64,000 bases of DNA from Karstenula rhodostoma CBS 690.94 (Eukaryota; Ascomycota; Dothideomycetes; Pleosporales; Didymosphaeriaceae): positions 1,815,052 through 1,879,051 of the forward strand of contig MU001501.1 in the NCBI GenBank assembly GCA_010093485.1, in the 5' to 3' direction. Position numbers and translations under genes: made by a program. Under the pieces are notes generated by a model. That model was not told the origin of the DNA. It did not search any database and saw nothing but the letters and a program-made list of their open reading frames with translations. Below, piece after piece: positions 9,977 through 21,197 of the stretch; within the stretch, counting starts at the first letter, position 1, and every line of letters begins with the position of its first letter.

Positions 9977-10363
9977 CTATCGATACGAGTGAATGAGCAT
10001 GTCCGGCGGTCGAATGTCCAAGTCAACATCTGCAATCGTCAGTGACGCCACCGACTCATTTCGCGCAGGAAGTTCCTTCCCAATCCTCAACACGCGCAGG
10101 TACTGCGCACATAATAAAAGCCAACCCCTGGGGAACACACTCAGATATCCTATACGCTGAAGGACTTTCCAGTTGGCAATGCAAGTGTAGGTGTAAGGGT
10201 CAGGACCAGGAGGCTGTTGGGCTGGGTAACCCAGGGGGCCGGCTCTGTAGAGGAGCGGCGCGTTGCTCAAAGTTTGGGTGACAATTACGACGGCGCGTGT
10301 GAGAGTTATACCGAATAGTAACTGCTCGCGATTAAATTGTTGGGCAGGCAGCAGCGCACGCAC
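9977..10363 (-). CDS. Possible small hypothetical gene
   Basis: Open minus-strand frame whose last third (VLRIGKELPARNESVASLTIADVDLDIRPPDM) and part of whose middle (GYPAQQPPGPDPYTYT) look protein-like. A GCAG acceptor near 10100 suggests that the true model may be spliced. No domain is recognised. The flanks 9921-9976 and 10364-10717 show nothing else. Confidence 0.25.
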   Translation of the reverse strand: MRALLPAQQFNREQLLFGITLTRAVVIVTQTLSNAPLLYRAGPLGYPAQQPPGPDPYTYTCIANWKVLQRIGYLSVFPRGWLLLCAQYLRVLRIGKELPARNESVASLTIADVDLDIRPPDMLIHSYR

Positions 10364-10717
10364 AAATATTTAGACATAGAGTCTTGCAGTCTCGGTGTAA
10401 GGGTTGGTGTCTGCAGCGGACGTAGAGACCACGGTGACGGTAGTAGTAGGACCGCCACTTCCTATTTCTTACCATGCGCAGGTACTGTCCGAATCAAAGC
10501 GCTCTCATTCGTTTTGCGGATGAAAGAGGAAGGCACTACCTCAAATCATGTGGAACACCATGAATATTCGAACATTAAACATGTCTTCTCACGCCGTTGC
10601 ATTCTCTGAGTAAACAAATACCCGGTAAAAGCACCATACGCCAAACCATGCACAACAATACGCTGCATCAAACCCCACAACCTATAAAACACCGCTCGTG
10701 ACCACCATCATCAGCAT

Positions 10718-13700
10718 CTACCTCGCAAAGCTCAACTGCTGCCGGCCAGGCGTATTCATCCTCCCACTTCGCCTCCGCATCCCCTCGAGCGTCTTCACAA
10801 GCTGCGCACGCACCTTCCGGTTCGCTGCCCATCCATCGGCTAGCTTCTTCATGCGTATGGCGGCCATGATGGCCAGACCAGCAGCCTTGAGCGTCGGCTT
10901 TTTCGTGTGGATCGAGACATCTGGCGTGATGCCCATCTCTGAGATGAGGTGGAGATCTTCTTGGTTGCTATTGTAATTATCAGTAAACCGAAGTGAAAGA
11001 GTGGGAAAACGGTAACATACCATTGGTTGTACACCTCGATCATCATGAGGAAGAACCGTTTTTGATATCCCAGTGACTCGCGGAAGCCTTCGGCGCGGAC
11101 ACATCGCGCGCGGAGGAACTGGATCTGCTTCGCAAGACCGTTGATCTCTTTGCCATGGCGTTTCTCGAGAGCCTGCGTCTGGGCCTCTAGGTTCATCGCT
11201 TCGTTCGTGGCCTTCTGCTGGACTGCTTTGGTGGAAGCTTGCAAGAGACGGTGTTGACTTTCCTTCTCGCGAAGCTGCGACTGCAGGTCGCGGAGTTCAC
11301 TTTGCAGGTCTCGAAGCTGCTGCTCAAAGATAGACTTCTGATCGCGTTGAGAGGCTTTGAATTCCGAGTGAAGCTTGCGGTGCTGAACATCTTTCTCTCG
11401 CATGGTACACTCAAGGTTGCGTATTTTGTCGTCCATGGCACTTCCTTGCTCGCGCTGGGCAGCTCGCGCTTCGTTTTGGAGAGAGATCTGCTCGCGTTCC
11501 TTGTCACGGAGCATCGATTCGAGTACCGAGATCTTGTCTTCTAGAGAAGTCTTCTCATCGTTCGCTTCGTCCACTTGCTCCTGGAGAACGTCAATCTCAT
11601 CGTCCAAGTCCTGCTTTTCCTGCTCCATCTGGTCTTTGAGGGATTGCAGAGCTTCCAGCCTCTCGTCAGCTACCCGTTGTAGGGCTTCCACTTCACTCTT
11701 GCGAGCGTTCATCTCTGCTCGCAAATCTTCCAGTTCGTCATCCCGTTCGCGGACGAGGCCATGCATCACGTCAAGCTGGGTGCCGGGCTCATCAGCATGG
11801 TTTCGAAGAGCATCTAGCTCTGCGTCACGTTCAGATATTGTTCGTCGTGCAGTTTCCAGGTCGCGTGAACGTTCGCTCAACTCGCTTCGTAGCTGCTTAA
11901 GCTCCTGGAGTGTGGTTTCATGAGCCTCGATCTTTCTCTGAAGATTCTGTGCGTTGCGCTCGCTGGACTGAAGCGAGCTTTGCAAGCTTGCGAGGTCGCG
12001 CGACAAAGTATCGCGCTCGCGAGTGACTTTTTGCAAAGCTTCAATCTGGCTATCCTTGCCTGACATGGCCGTACGCAGTTGAGCAGCGTCTTGGGTAACG
12101 TTGTCCCGCTCGCGTCGTAGACCCTCCAACTCCCGCGAGAGGGTGTCCCGCTCACGACTGGACTTCCGCAATGACTCGATTTGCGTATCTTTACCGGATA
12201 AGGTGGAACGTAGGTCTTGCGCTTCTTGCGCAGCATTGTCAAGTTCGCGCCGAAGATCGGTCAGCTGTCGTGAGAGGGCATCGCGTTCGCGCGTGGCTTT
12301 GTGCAAAGCTTCGACCTGGGCGTCCTTGCTAGTCAAGTTTGAGCGAAGTCCATTGATCTCTTGCGTGGCGTCATCGCGTTCCCTCCGAATTCTTTCGAGG
12401 TTTTCCAGGTCCCGGTCTTTCTGTGCGAGCGCTTGACGAAGCTGCTGCACTTGTTGCTCGTATGACGTAGTTTCATGCTGCAGGCGCGTGACCTTCTGCA
12501 TCGCATCTTGCAGCCGCTTGCGGTCGGCGTCGAGCTCATCGGCTTTGATCTCGGCATCGTCGACACGGGATTGAAGAAGCTGGATTTCCACGTTCTTCTC
12601 GCGTGTGACTTCGAGAACTTTCTGATGCGCATCGCGAGCAGCTTGCTGTGCAAGCTGAACCTGACCATCTCCCTGTGATTCAGCGAGCAGCAACCTCTCA
12701 TGTAATGCGTCCAGCTCGGTTTGCTTCTCACTCTCAACATTCTCCAACTGCCGACGTAATGCTTTAGTCTCCACATCCTTCTCACGTTCCAGACCTCGTA
12801 AGCGATCTTCAAGCTGAGACACTGCGTGCTGTTTTTCTTCCTCCACCTCACCCAGCTGCTTCTCTAGGTCGTCCAACTGTTGCTCGAGCTCGCGCATTTC
12901 CTGATCCTTGTCTTCAGATGCAGAGTCGAGCTTGTCCTGCAGTGTGTCGATCTCGGCGTCTTTGGTGCGCGTTACCGTCTTCAGTTCCTCTTCTAGGTCT
13001 TCGATTCGCTCCGCGTGCTCCGCAATCTGGCGTTGCTTCTCCTCCGCCTGTGGTCCGCCGGATTGCTCGAGGGAGCGCAGCTGTTCTTCGAGATCTTGAA
13101 TCTTGCGCGCTTGCTCCTCTAACTGGCGATCTTTCTCCTGCACTGCCTCGCCATCGGCGCCTTGTGTTCTGGCCTGCTCCTCCAGCTTCTCAATCTTATC
13201 CTCGTATTCGTCCAGCTGACGCTCCCGGTCTGCAAGGTCGGCCTGTGCGTTTTCCAGCTCAGAAGTGACTTTCTCGAGCTCTTCTTGGTCGCCGCGCGCT
13301 TCCTCCAATCTATCCTCCAGCTGTTCTATCTCGGCAGCGCGCTGGTCGGCGATGCGTCGCAATTCGTCCATATCCTCGCGTATGCCTTCGTCGGCGTGCC
13401 GTCGCTTGACCTTCTCGGCGTATTCCTTCAGCTGCTGTCTGCACGATTCCAGATCCTTTTCCGAGCTCTTCAAGGCCTTCATGTGCTTCTGGATGTCGCG
13501 TGCCATCTGAACCTTGTCCGTTTTCAGGTTGACGTTCTCTTCCATTGTTTGCCGATTGAAGTCGGGTCCCATCTTCTTGAGACCCTCTTCCAAAAAGTGT
13601 ATCTTCAGTTTGAGGCCAAAGTTTTCCTTGTCTATTTGTTCGAGACGCTATCCGTGGTCAGTTTCCCTGCCAATAGGCGTGGTTTTGTCCGCACCACGAG

Positions 13701-14215
13701 AGCCTGTAGTGCAAACTTACAGCTTCCTGTTCCCGGAGTGTGAGACCTTTGCCGTCGTCGAATTCGCCCTCGGGTCGCTTTCGCAGCGCCATTGGCGTGC
13801 TCACGTCGCTCGAGTCGGCGTGGGGAATCTGAGTCTGGCTGTCTATACCAGACTCGCTGAACGAGCTGGAAAGCGCGTTCATGGTGCTTGCTTCGGGCAG
13901 GGGGGTTCCGCCCAGTTCAAATCCCTTCTTCAGTGCAGCAGGTGTGGCAATGCCGCCCTTGAGAAGACCATTCACTTGTCGCGTGCGGTTGGCGGTTGCA
14001 CTCTTCATGAGCGGCGTGAATTCGACCTTTCCGGCAGGATTCCGCAGTGCGGCAAGGGGATTCCGTGGTGTTGTTGCGCCGTTGGGTGGTTTGAAAAGAT
14101 TATCGCGGCCAGCAGGAGCCTGGAAAGACTCGAGCTCGGTGAAGTCGACGCCAGTCTGGCTCATGCGCGTCGCGTCGCCGCGCTCGGTGCGCGGTGTGTC
14201 GAGGAAGTGCGCCAT
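10718..14215 (-). CDS. apsB: ApsB/Mto1-type microtubule-organising-centre protein, 1123 aa
   Basis: Three exons: 13721..14215, 11021..13647 and 10718..10967 (introns of 73 and 53 nt). The first junction joins LTLREQEA to RLEQIDKENFGLKLKIHFLEE, which is the centrosomin N-terminal motif (Cnn_1N) that recruits gamma-tubulin complexes, at about residues 158-230. A long, nearly unbroken coiled coil follows to about residue 990. Residues of about 995-1040 (HGKEINGLAKQIQFLRARC onward) match the Mto1 C-terminal Mto2-binding region. Length is close to Aspergillus ApsB. Such proteins place cytoplasmic microtubule-organising centres at septa and spindle pole bodies and affect nuclear positioning in hyphae. 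The basic tail (RMKKLADGW, RRRSGRM) comes from the last exon. Confidence 0.9.
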
Positions 14216-14539
14216 GGTAGAGATGTTCCTGCTAGTTCATGAGCGAAAGAAATGGAAGACACGGGGCGCGCCGGCAGTGTGGGAGAAAGACTCACTACGG
14301 CGGGCGCTGTTGGATGTAAACAAACACAGCAACACGTCGGTTGTGGCCCGTGCCATCTTCTCCCGCCAAGGCTAAGCCGAGATGGGATGGCGCGATTGAG
14401 TCTTGGGACGCGCCTGCCAAGCCTGCCAGTCACGCGCCACTGCAAGCTCGAGATTTTTGTAAACTCCCGTCTCAACCCACCGCAGCCACCATCGCCGCCA
14501 TTCTGTCCGCGCAAAGTTGATATCCGCGTGACTACCACC
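14216..14539. promoter_or_regulatory. Bidirectional promoter region between the apsB-like and ECD-like genes
   Basis: 324 bp between divergent start codons. The frame of the ECD-like gene is open upstream to 14252 but is not protein-like there, so this is taken as leader and promoter. Confidence 0.4.
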
Positions 14540-16450
14540 ATGGCAGTCCCACAGGACGATTTCAAGTGGTTCGGCGAAGGCTTCGACGGCTTCCCGAAGC
14601 GGCTGCCCGACGATGTTGTAGAATACATGGTCTTCATCATCGACTCCAGGCTCTCTGATCTGCAGACCCGAGAGCGTCTACAAGCGTTCAAGCGCGCACT
14701 AACTGCTTTAGAGAAGAAGTTCTTGAAGGAGTACATCTGGCAACGCGACCCCATCAAGCTTGATCTTGTGCGAGAGGACACACGATGGCTTCTGAAGGGC
14801 ACGACCAACTATGGCGACAGCGTCGCTGATGAGTGGTTGATTGTGTACCTTGTACGAGAGCTAAGTAAGGAGTTCAAAGACGCCTGGATCAGAATCTACG
14901 ACTCCGACGGCGAGTTCTTGCTGATCGAGGCTGCTAATGCTCTGCCAAACTGGCTAAACCCAGAAGTTGCGGAGAACAGGATCTGGATCAACAATCATCG
15001 GCTCCTTGTTACACCGCTTTCCAAGGACCAGACCCCGGCGCCTTTGGACATGGCCGAAGCGCTGTCGATTATCCGAGAAACCCCTGCGCGGCCTCAGCAC
15101 TATCCCAAGATCGAGAAGGAGGCCTTCCACCGTCTCAATGGCTACCCAGACGCGATATCCACGAATCAGCACCATGCGACTCTGCCATTGCCTCGAAAGG
15201 TGGCCCACATTTTGCACCTGAACCCTGCGTACATTTCACCCGCGGTCGAGGCTTTCTACCTGCGGGATCCGGTTGTGTTGCGTCTACTACAGCCTGAAAA
15301 ATCGAAAAAGGCACTTAACTTTCCCCCAGAAGATTTCGTCGAGGTCAGCACTAGGTTCACAAAAGTTCTTTATGCGCAGCTCCTAGGCCAAAATTGGGAT
15401 CCACCTGCTGCTCATGATGTGGCTCTGAAAGAACTCCAGAAACAAGGCAAAGCACCCGAAAAGGCCGAAATCGCAGTGAAACTCGTTGCAGGCCTCGAAA
15501 TGCTCCTCCAGCACGAAATCTATGGGGACAAACCGGCAGTCAGGGAGATCAAACTGCTCCTGGAGGATCTGGACACAGGCGACGACGTTTTACCAGCCGA
15601 TGCTGAGATTGCAGCATGGCCCAAGCGCGACGATGACGAAGCTTGGTTGAACATCGACTTCGCGGAGTTCGAGCGCGAGCTAGCTGGCAAGGGCGGAAAG
15701 GAAGGCTTTGGAGACAAAGATGCCCAGCAAAACTTGAAAAAGATGGTGGAACGTTTCAACGCATTCTTGGCAGATGACGAAGCCGGTATTGATGGCGCTA
15801 ATGGTCTTGACCCTATGGACATGGATAATGACTCTGACGCCGAGGGACGCGCCTGGGACGACCCTGAGGACTCTGACTCATCATCTGACCAGAAGGACGA
15901 AGACGAGGGCGAAGACGAGGACGAGGGCGAGGGCGAGGACGCGGATGCTGAATACGCAGAGTACGAGAAAGCTTACGAGAAGTTCATGACGCTATCTGCG
16001 GCTGAAAAAGCCATCCTCACCGACGACGCCCGCGAGCTAGCTCTCGCAGAAGAGGCGGATCGCGAAGAAGACGATGAAATCAAGAAACTCTCGGACATGA
16101 TGGAGGCAGAATTGTTTGGCCACGGCGCATTGAACTTGGATCCTGAGCGGGGCCCAAGGAGGAGCCAGGGTGCCAAGAGCCAACCGAGCCAACCGATCAC
16201 GTCAGCGAAAGGCAAGGGTAAGGCGAAGGCAGAAAATTCACCGGAGAAAGGCGCAGACGACAGCGATGGCGATGACGATGCCTTGGACGATGACTACAAC
16301 CTAGCAGAGAACATGCTCAAGGCGTTCAAGGGCCAAGTTGGCATGGCAGGGCCTGCAGGTAACCTGATGGGCCTGATGGGTGTACAGTTTCCACCAGACG
16401 CGGACGATGAGCGAAAGAGTCGAGGAAAAGGCAAGGCTTCGCTGCGGTAA
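14540..16450 (+). CDS. Ecdysoneless (ECD/SGT1-type) family protein, 636 aa
   Basis: Single exon. The start MAVPQDDFKWF at 14540 was chosen over the upstream Met at 14252. The N-terminal 300 residues carry the family pattern: MVFIIDSRLSDL, FLKEYIWQRDPIKLDL, DSVADEWLIVYLVRELS, and later FYLRDPVVLRLL. Length agrees with human ECD (about 644). Residues of about 425-480 are a long acidic Asp/Glu/Ser run, as in homologues, followed by a low-complexity Lys/Gly tail. ECD proteins act in the cell cycle, splicing (PRPF8 binding) and transcription. The fungal member was named SGT1 for suppression of gcr2 and is unrelated to the HSP90 co-chaperone SGT1. It is head-to-head with the apsB-like gene. Confidence 0.88.
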   Translation: MAVPQDDFKWFGEGFDGFPKRLPDDVVEYMVFIIDSRLSDLQTRERLQAFKRALTALEKKFLKEYIWQRDPIKLDLVREDTRWLLKGTTNYGDSVADEWLIVYLVRELSKEFKDAWIRIYDSDGEFLLIEAANALPNWLNPEVAENRIWINNHRLLVTPLSKDQTPAPLDMAEALSIIRETPARPQHYPKIEKEAFHRLNGYPDAISTNQHHATLPLPRKVAHILHLNPAYISPAVEAFYLRDPVVLRLLQPEKSKKALNFPPEDFVEVSTRFTKVLYAQLLGQNWDPPAAHDVALKELQKQGKAPEKAEIAVKLVAGLEMLLQHEIYGDKPAVREIKLLLEDLDTGDDVLPADAEIAAWPKRDDDEAWLNIDFAEFERELAGKGGKEGFGDKDAQQNLKKMVERFNAFLADDEAGIDGANGLDPMDMDNDSDAEGRAWDDPEDSDSSSDQKDEDEGEDEDEGEGEDADAEYAEYEKAYEKFMTLSAAEKAILTDDARELALAEEADREEDDEIKKLSDMMEAELFGHGALNLDPERGPRRSQGAKSQPSQPITSAKGKGKAKAENSPEKGADDSDGDDDALDDDYNLAENMLKAFKGQVGMAGPAGNLMGLMGVQFPPDADDERKSRGKGKASLR

Positions 16451-16885
16451 GCTTGGCGCCAGCCACTACGATACGCCTTTGATGCATCACCATGCCAGGC
16501 TTCGTGTTGTATTTCAGACTTACGGCGGACAATCGACGATGACATACGTTGGCGCAATACGAACAACCAACTCCCATGCATTTACCATTGGTCAGACCGC
16601 GAAACCTTCATCCAACCAATTTTTGCCACCTGCCCGGATCTCCAAACTCCAACATCCTCTTGTTTATTGAACAGAAGCTTCTTCTCGAATCCAAGCATAC
16701 ATGTCAAGTCGTCTGAACTAGCCGGCTGCTCGGGACTTTCCCACCATCCGGTCGCCTTGAGACCGAATCCCGATTTGCGCTGTCGATCGCTAAACGCGGA
16801 TACGCCTCCTCGTTACGAGCACCCTCCCTGAAGCACTGCATTCTCATGCCATCCAAGGAGCTGTTCGTCAACCAATTCTCCATGC
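16451..16885. other. Intergenic region between convergent genes
   Basis: About 430 bp. I see no supported gene. It presumably holds the 3-prime UTRs of both neighbours. Confidence 0.45.
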
Positions 16886-17260
16886 CTATGATCCCTTGCC
16901 TTTCCCCTTTCCCTGCTCTTGCGTCAATCCCGCCTTTTCACCCAATTGCTCCCGGTTGGCCCCGGCGTATGGCCATGGGTGCGGCACCCGTGGTACCTGG
17001 AACGGAGCCGTGATGGGATATCTTGCTGTAGGCAACTGTTGCTGCTGCCCTGGCGGTTGGTAGTGGTGGAACTGGGTCACAGTAGCCGTGGGCTGGCCTG
17101 CTTGTCCCTGAGGCTGTGACTGCGGCCGTGGTCGTATGGTCTGGTACTGCTGCGATGTCCCGCCTGGCGTTGATGGCGAGGTTGTCGGCGCGCTGGTCAT
17201 GGATCTTGAATATGCGTTGTGCCAGTTCGCCGCGTTCTGGGAGTGCTTGTTCGGGTCCAT
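16886..17260 (-). CDS. Small Gln/Pro-rich hypothetical protein, 124 aa
   Basis: Frame starting MDPNKHSQNAANWHNAYSRS and ending in a GKGKGKGS tail. The middle is low-complexity and rich in Gln, Pro and Thr (RPRPQSQPQGQ, YQPPGQQQQLP) with aromatic residues between, as in disordered regulatory proteins. No domain or signal peptide is seen. A second frame over the same bases (16938-17351) has less protein-like composition. An upstream exon cannot be excluded. No function is inferred. Confidence 0.5.
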   Translation of the reverse strand: MDPNKHSQNAANWHNAYSRSMTSAPTTSPSTPGGTSQQYQTIRPRPQSQPQGQAGQPTATVTQFHHYQPPGQQQQLPTARYPITAPFQVPRVPHPWPYAGANREQLGEKAGLTQEQGKGKGKGS

Positions 17261-19746
17261 TGTTTGGTGGTAGTCTGGTACCCGTGGGATGGGATGAGAA
17301 GTCGAGGATGGTCTGATCTGGCTTACGGGTGGCGCCGCATATGGAGATCAAGGTTCTGTTGAAGATAGGGCGCGCCGTTTAGTAGCCGTCGTGCTCTGCT
17401 ACATTTTCAGCGCGCAGCTATACTTGCACCTCGCCTACGCGAATCCTGCATTCGTCTCGAGCCTACTCTTCAGGGCTCGCACGTACACACCTGGTACTAT
17501 CCCACCTTCGAGCCAGACAACTAGGTACGCGCCCGGGCGACTCCCTGCCACGTGCGGTCTCAAGTAGACGCTCGATATGCTCCTGTGTGCGGCTGTGTAC
17601 GCCAGAATGACCACAATGGAAACCGTCTCGCTCGTTGCGGCCCCACGCCACGCGAGCGTCAGGAGCACCGTTGTTCTGTACCTGCATCCCGAGGTCGTGT
17701 GCTTGTTAGATGCCGTCTCGGCACGGGATGCCCAGGCTCCCTTGTGCCCAGCTTCCGCATTGGGTCGTCTAACGACGCCGAGTCGTTGGGGGCGCTCTGC
17801 GAAGAGTTTTCCAGAACACGGCATCGAGGGTGGATTGGTGGACTACTACTTGCCGTGGGCAGTGGTAGCGTGCATCGAGGGACGTTAGTGTGCGTTGGTG
17901 GAGAGTCTCGTGTCACATGCGTGGGGTCGGAGGCGTTGCGTCTGTGAGCATCTTCTAGAAGAAGGCTACCTACCCGGCCTGCATGGCGCCATACATAGGT
18001 CACGGCCATAAGTCGCAATCGTTTCCAGGACAGGTCGAGCTACGGCAGATACATGCAACTCTACCAAGATTCGATAGACGGGACGTTAGCGTTTCTCAGC
18101 CGCATCTGGATTCGCCGTTGGCGGCTCCACGGCCTAGCTTGGTGGCTATATTATACCAAAGTTCATCGGAACTCTCGCTCAAACAGGTATTCATCACGAC
18201 GGGTACGTACTCCGGGATGGACGCGCTAGCAGCCGGAGGCAGACTACGATCCGTCCCGATCATCTTGGCTTGGATCGGGATCCACGTAGGCGGCAGATCG
18301 CTGCCGTTCAACACATAACCCCAACCGCTCACACTCAATCTTCGATCATTGAGTCTACAGATGACCGGACGCCGACCCCAGGACAGCCGCCGACGTCGTA
18401 CACACCACATGCGGATCTCACCTCACCCCAATCCTCCGATCCACTACCCGGCCCCGCGGCCCTCTCACCACGTGCTCGCGTGCAGTAGTCCAGACACCGG
18501 GTAGCGAGCTCACCTCCCGCTACTCTACCCCTGCTGTACAACATCTCACCCGCTGTCTCACCAGCGTGTTGTTGGTCCTAGCGCAAAGGTGATACACACT
18601 ACGGACTTCGAGTAATTTACTAATCGGGAAATGCCAACACGGTTGGCAGCGAATGGAAGAGTGAGAATTTTGGAAGGTAAAGAATAGACGGGGATGCCGC
18701 GTGGAAACCTTGCTGGGCCATGTGCGCGAGTTGTTCTGGGGTGGGAGAGGGGGCCAGATTTGGGAGCTTGGACGCGCGACGACGTCGTGAGTGGATTCTT
18801 AGACGTGTTGGTGTTCTGCGGGTTCAACCCAAGATTCAGCTGAGGTCTGGGCAGGTGCTTGAGGAAGACTACCTACCTCGGATCGGAAGACGCGGTGTCT
18901 CCGTACCGCGGGCTAGGAGATTGGCTCCGTTGCGTTGATCGCCCCGTTGGATGTATGTTTGTGGCGCGTTCATGCACTCCCGTCGTGGCGATCTATGGGG
19001 AAGGATTATCTGATTCGGATCAGTCTTGTCTTTGCATCGAAACGAGATGACCGGCTAGTGGTCTGCAGCTGCAGCTTATATTGCATACAGTGTGTCCAAC
19101 GGCATCGCCGTCGATCGGATCGGCCTTCTTGCTACGGACCTATGTATAACCCCAACCCAACCCAAACTCAAAATCCACCTGCAACCAAGTCTCAAATGTC
19201 ATCATTTCTCGTTCCCATCTTCCGCCAACCACTTACATATACACCCCCTACAATATCCAAGCTGCGAAACGCCCTCAAGGCCCGCAAACCCCTTCCACAA
19301 TGCGCAAACTCCTGCCAGAGACTAGACTTAACCTCCCAACTCTCTTTGGGATACTTACCACTTCACCGCCTATTTCCTAGCCTCGTTATACGAAACGCCC
19401 AATCAGCGGGTGCGCCACGTGGCTTGACGCACGCTGAGTAAGACGAGATCGTCCTCCAGGATTGACCCGGTGTCTTATATCTAGTTTAGGCGTAAATATA
19501 TAGTATAGGTTCGTAGCTTTAGTACTAGTAGTTGGTACCACTAAAGGTGGTGGTAGCGATAGTATAGATCCGATAAAGCTACTATCGCTAGGGGCAGCTT
19601 TAAAGGAGGTTAATTCCAATGGTATAGGCTCGGATACGTGGTACTCGCCTGTACTACTTTGGCCTTTGTACTGTGGACGGGAAGAAGCTGCAATCCCGTA
19701 TCGTAATCTTCCACACGTGTATGCTATCAGCCTAGAAGTGTGTCTT
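17261..19746. other. Gene-poor region of about 2.5 kb
   Basis: Many short frames but none convincing. The best is a plus-strand frame at 19196-19441 beginning MSSFLVPIFRQPLTY, which could be a small mitochondrial-type protein but has no other support. From about 19470 the sequence becomes TA-rich and looks like a decayed repeat with a hairpin (see separate entry). Confidence 0.45.
19554..19590. repeat. Perfect 11-bp inverted repeat (hairpin)
   Basis: TAGCGATAGTA (19554-19564) and TACTATCGCTA (19580-19590) are exact reverse complements with a 15-bp loop, within TA-rich sequence (19470-19640). This could be a decayed repeat element, or a terminator for the kinase gene that ends at 19747 on the minus strand. 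Confidence 0.6.
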
Positions 19747-21197
19747 CTAGGAAGTTGCTGTGTTGAGCCAGGGGTCCTGAAGTAATTCAGAGGCAGTTTT
19801 CCTCTTCTCGGGCAGCCAAGCCAACATGGACTTGATGAAATCTAGAAACAGACATTTGTTCTCGCCGTGAAGTGCAGTAATTGTATCGTTGAGGGAGAGC
19901 GGAGGGACGACTGCTCCGCCAGCACCCTTCCATTGACCTGATGCGACTAAGCTCGATTGTGAGAATTGGTCAGAGCACAATCACTTACCTTGAATGTCAA
20001 AAACTCTTTGTGTGGTTTCACTTCGGTCAATGTATCCGGGTGGGGGTAATCCGAGATATGCAACCATTTCGGCGACGTGGTGGGTCGCTGAAGGCTGTCC
20101 AGTCTCGTCGACGGCATTGAACAAGTGTCTGTTCTCAAACAAATCCCACACCTTCATGAACTTAGTTGACGGCGTAAGCGCAAGGAGTCTAGCACACTCA
20201 CCATGGCTGCGACACTCCAAACATCAACGCCTGAGCCCCAGGCCATATCAAACAGTACCTCAGGGGCGCGGTACAATTCAGGCTGAACGAGACCTTTGTG
20301 ATGTCTCCCTATGCGAGCCTCTCCAAAATCGCAAAGGACTGGCTCGCCCCAGAGAGAATCCTTGGGAAGGCCAAGCTTATGAGAGCTGTAGATCGTGCGA
20401 TTGCTGTTTACAATTTTCTTTGGCAACATGTTCTCTAGTTCGGCGTTCTCCACACTTTCAAGGACGGTTTCATCGGCTACCGTCAACATGATGTTTGACG
20501 GATTGATGTCTGTTTTCATCAGTCTAAGACTCTCTAACATCCAAGATAGGTCTTCGCGAATTACCGGTGTGTATAACTTCAGCCTCCTCGTGCAAGAACG
20601 CGAGTGCACTCAGAACATTCGAGAGGGTCCACCTCAGAATGGGCCCATTCAACCGACGTGAGCCATTCATGTATTGAAGATCCCGAATGGTCATGTGCAT
20701 TGGTGGATGAATCAAGCATAGATGTTGACCAGCAGGGCCGGTGATTTCAAACGTTCCCAGTAGGCCGCGGATGAACGATTGGCCGCGATGACTTGTCTTG
20801 ATGGAACTGACTCGCTCGTAAAACTGCAATTCCCGATGAACGCGAGCAGACTGATGACCATCCCGAGTGCAGACCTTGACGGCAACGAACGTTTGATCTC
20901 TTTCCCCGTACGTGAGTAGTAGAGTATCGTCAAAGGTAGAGATTATGGAACGTACCTGATATCCCGACAAAGCCAAACCGTAGAATGCGCACCATATCCG
21001 AGTTTCCCTAAAACTTTGTAGCTAGAATTGAGCACTTCCCCGATGGTGACAGGATAAAAGTCATCCGGAGAGTACCAAGCCAAACTCTCCTCTTCAAGAG
21101 GTACGGTAGGATCTATCTTCAAAGTCTGAAAAGACACAAATCCGCGTCTGTAAAACCGTGGGGCTGCTTTGTAACAACTTCGACGAAGATTGAGCAT
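19747..21197 (-). CDS. SRPK-type serine/threonine protein kinase, 412 aa
   Basis: Five exons: 20956..21197, 20565..20899, 20202..20509, 19989..20151 and 19747..19937, all with GT-AG introns of 49-56 nt. Splicing rebuilds a full kinase: glycine loop LGKLGYGAHSTVW, FVAVKVC with the ATP lysine, catalytic loop VIHTDINPSNIML (the aspartate codon is split by an intron), DFGEAR, YRAPEVLF and the C-lobe WDLFENRHLFN. The opening EESLAWYSPDDFYPVTIGEVLNSSYKV is the standard start of fungal SR-protein-kinase-like proteins, a family expanded in moulds and often lineage-specific. Targets are unknown. The HTDIxPxN loop is normal for SRPKs, so activity is expected. Confidence 0.87.

Noticed and set aside
11239..13743. 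Long plus-strand frames over the coiled-coil gene
   Set aside because: They are antisense to the ApsB/Mto1-like coding region, where biased codon use keeps the opposite strand open.
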